This document shows, in pieces, positions 61,758-64,000 of a DNA stretch of 64,000 nt. How positions within the stretch are numbered: the first letter of the stretch is position 1; the number at the start of each line of letters is the position of its first letter. The notes beneath the pieces were generated by a model that worked only from the letters and a program-made list of their open reading frames with translations, ran no database searches and was not told where the DNA came from. A program made the position numbers and the translations under genes. The DNA lies in NCBI GenBank assembly GCA_903772945.1, contig CAICTM010000114.1, positions 52,614-116,613 on the forward strand, written 5' to 3'. The stretch comes from Seminavis robusta. Taxonomy: Eukaryota; Bacillariophyta; Bacillariophyceae; Naviculales; Naviculaceae.

Positions 61758-61859
61758 TGGTTTAGGAATCCCCTCTAACTCTAACTTGTACCTCACATCA
61801 ACGGAGACAGATCCCCCACTAACATCAACAACCTCGAAAGCCCTTGACAATACACTCAT

Positions 61860-62860
61860 GTTGCCATTTTTGTGGAGTGTTGCACATGGCAAAGTTTACA
61901 GCGTCCGACGTCCATGTTCACACTGGTAAGCACTTCAAAAAAACACGACTAAATTGTGAGTCGATGGTGTCTCTGTAATTAGACAGTTTAGAAACACAAA
62001 TTGTCAGTTAGATTTGGTTAAATAATACCCCACCAAGGTTAGAGATATGAATATGGCGGTGGTGCAGACTTGGGGTCCCCTTCCCACAACTGTTGCAGAG
62101 TCGAACTCCCACATCCCCTCCATAGGATGATTGCGGTTTCTGTTACTGAATTCCTCGACAGCAAGCCTCCGAACTCCGAGTGCCAGTCAGGCGCTGATCA
62201 AAGGCTGGCTGGATCATTCATGAGGGGCGCCCCTGACCGATCTCTCCTCTCTGTCCAACTGAGGTACCACACCCAAGATGGAGGAACTACAGAGAGCCTA
62301 CCACTCAGGACCTACGGTAGCTACTCTCTGGGTCCAATACCGGTACCAGGACCAACACCCTTCTCTACTATCTACTACTAGCGGGAGCCAAACCAGAACC
62401 CACGCTGCCACCACTTCCGACTTCTGAGCTCCTTCCGGCCTACAACTTAAAAACTCAAGGAGCAACCCCCGGCCCATGAATCCAATCCCGGCCCGACCCC
62501 AGCTCACCACCAAGTTCGGTCCCAAACCAATACCTCTAGCTGTAGTCCCAGAACTGGACTCACTCTTAGCAGGCCAACTCCAGGATCAATGCCTGCTGTG
62601 CTTCTGCCTGCACCCGCCAACTCCAGGACCCGCACCTGCATTAGCTGCAGGACCCACCCTGAATACACCAATTCCAGACCCGTCTTCAAGACCAACACAT
62701 GTTTCCACGCCATGCCGCACACCTGTGCAATACACGGCTCTTAGCCTTATTCGCGACTCGATCCTAGATAGGGTTTGAGTTCGACTCATGACTGAGTCTT
62801 TCGAAAAGAGAGAGATAGCGTGGAATCCCATGACAACCAATGTCAATGACTTCGTCATGG
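61860..62860. other. Intergenic, right of RusA remnant
   Basis: No supported gene. 62330-62720 is again C-rich with loosely repeated CCAACTCCAGGACC-type words. GGTACC/ACCGGT palindromes lie near 62338-62350. Confidence 0.5.
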
Positions 62861-63240
62861 TCAACGTTTGGTTGGGTCAAACAGGTGGTAGCGAGGAAGT
62901 CCATCGGTGTTCATCCGACTGAGTGTGTTGACATAAGCCCGAGTAGACATATCAGCAGCCTTACGCATCTTCATGCCGGCGCAATGAAGCGTTTCGCTTT
63001 TCAGAGCCTTGTAGGGACAGACCGCTTCGACACAGGCATTTATGCCGAACGTAATGTCAGAGTTGTCCAAAGCAGGCTGAACTGCTCCGTCCCAGGCATT
63101 CTGGAAACGTGCTTGGAAAGTGGCTTCCTCTTCACCGCCACGTATAATCGCGTGAAGGAATGCCGTTGACTGCAATCGGGCACAAGGCATTCCAACGTAG
63201 TCCACGGTGGCCTGCACATCTAGATTCGTAACTGCTTCTT
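62861..63240 (-). pseudogene. Retrotransposon Gag-like fragment
   Basis: On the minus strand the frame reads VTNLDVQATVDYVGMPCARL...FLHAIIRGGEEEATFQARFQNAWDGAV and later MKMRKAADMSTRAYVNTLSRMN, resembling the capsid-like part of copia/gypsy Gag (the R-x-D-M-S-x-R-x-Y-V block). It lacks a convincing start and nothing pol-like follows to the left, so it is a truncated copy. A 5' LTR may lie to its right (63,600-64,000), which is AT-rich and non-coding. Confidence 0.45.
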
Positions 63241-64000
63241 TGCAGAGCTAGAATTCATCTCCTTTGAGGAGGTTATGTTTTCTCGAAGGCGTAGCAATGG
63301 CGAGCGCGCATACGAGAGACCTTCTACGTCAGGCGCCCAGCCCACTTGATCGTCTGACGTGGATCTCAGTCCATCTGGATGATTGGCAGACGCCTTGAAG
63401 GGATGTACTCCTGGGCGCTGTTGAACTATCTGCTGGAAACAGTGCGAAAGTTGTGGTCTGGTAGAGTGGATCGACATCCGACTCGTTCGAGTTCGCGATT
63501 ATGTCGATAAGGTATGATGAAGAGAGAGGAAGGATTGAGTTTTTGTCCGCGCAGACTTAAGAAACTCGAAAGACTGGTGTCAGCGTCTTTGGCAATTCTT
63601 CATGGTGAGGAATAGGTTGGGGTTAAGCATTATAAAAGCTATTGTTTGTTAATCAAATGCACTACGCTAAAAACTAGTGTAAAGATCTTTCGAGTGTTTT
63701 GAAGTTTGAGAGAATGAAAGTTATGAGAAGGATTAGAAAGCTATGAAAACTAATCACGAGAGAGATCCACAACCAAAGGATCGTAGATCTAAATCCCGCG
63801 GGAGACTGTAGAGGTGATAGAGTAGGTTGCGGTAGCAATCCTACTCACTCAACGATCCAAAAACGGAACGCGTGGAAGATTCGTCTAGCATTTATCTAGT
63901 AGCGTGGAAGTACTCCACGCTGGCTAAATATCTAGAGCGATGTTTCACATCAACTAGTATGACTAGAGCGGTTATGAGAACCCTGTCTCAATACTATTCA
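63241..64000. other. Right-edge non-coding sequence, possible LTR
   Basis: Only short frames. A hairpin AGCGTGGA...TCCACGCT lies at 63901-63921. If the gag fragment to the left is real, this is where its LTR and leader would be, but only one copy is in view and no primer-binding site was recognised. Confidence 0.3.

Larger units (their letters stand above)
58667..61859 (-). pseudogene. RusA-like Holliday-junction resolvase split by an insertion
   Basis: On the minus strand the ATG at 61859 starts 40 codons ending YKLELEGIPKPKARPRF at 61740, the N-terminal signature of RusA. The rest lies 2.8 kb away. The same KARPRF codons recur at 58964-58947, continue as GRNGFFYTPG, and after a frame change the RusA core HFKGNN...PDIDNLAKFTLDAMNKLVYRDD runs to a stop at 58667. 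PDIDNL and DD are the metal-binding Asp positions of RusA. The gene is thus interrupted by an insertion with an 18-bp target duplication, and also damaged by a deletion or frameshift after YTPG. RusA resolves four-way junctions in phages and prophages; origin here is unknown. Confidence 0.75.

Noticed and set aside
1-64000. tRNA, rRNA and CRISPR arrays
   Set aside because: By eye I found no B-box GGTTCGAnnCC with a matching A-box and cloverleaf, no rRNA-like stretch and no regularly spaced direct repeats.

Overview
This 64 kb window is nuclear DNA of a eukaryotic alga, most likely a pennate diatom. The reasons are: a Ty1/copia element with a diatom-style degenerate protease site; a membrane LRR protein of the diatom type (long disordered N-terminus, one TM helix, then a Cys-capped LRR domain); PSxPS-repeat coding sequence; a signal peptide followed by an FSP motif typical of diatom plastid preproteins; and single-domain voltage-gated channels of the kind known from diatoms. 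Genes are intron-poor. The four introns I could place by reading frame plus GT-AG borders (two in one gene, one each in two others) and a fourth gene's single intron are 85-112 nt. Species assignment is inference.

Layout. 1-6181: a 5'-truncated (by the window edge) Ty1/copia retrotransposon with gag and pol. 6352-12432: an EF-hand/ubiquitin-like protein, a three-exon membrane-anchored phosphopantetheine-adenylyltransferase-like protein and, on the minus strand, a large putative plastid membrane protein. 14344-21308: two paralogous single-domain voltage-gated cation channels arranged tail to tail. 22942-32764: an LRR membrane protein (minus) and a disordered protein (plus) that shares a short RPGAY motif with it. 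33551-42568: a signal-peptide protein combining two CCHC zinc knuckles with a ClpB-like AAA+ domain, a decayed COQ7 remnant, a BTB-BACK protein, a broken PSxPS-repeat/kinase-like locus and an LSD1-type zinc-finger protein.

44234-64000 is largely mobile or virus-derived. It holds a Crypton-like tyrosine recombinase, a truncated HMG box, a 394-bp inverted-repeat (MITE-like) element, and a small intact ORF resembling the HUH domain of CRESS-DNA virus Rep that has lost its catalytic residues. A two-exon hypothetical gene follows, with a frame-changing 41-bp tandem duplication. Next come a frameshifted transposase-like pseudogene, a complete PIF/Harbinger transposon with TIRs and TAA target duplications (DDE transposase plus Myb-like protein), and a RusA-like resolvase gene split by a 2.8-kb insertion flanked by an 18-bp duplication. 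A gag fragment lies at the right edge.

The host genes do not form an obvious pathway. The most unusual items are the CCHC-AAA+ fusion, the Rep-like ORF with an origin-like hairpin and nonanucleotide upstream, the interrupted RusA gene, and the inverted channel pair. No tRNA, rRNA or CRISPR array was recognised. Intergenic DNA carries many short CTAG runs and GGTACC/ACCGGT palindromes.
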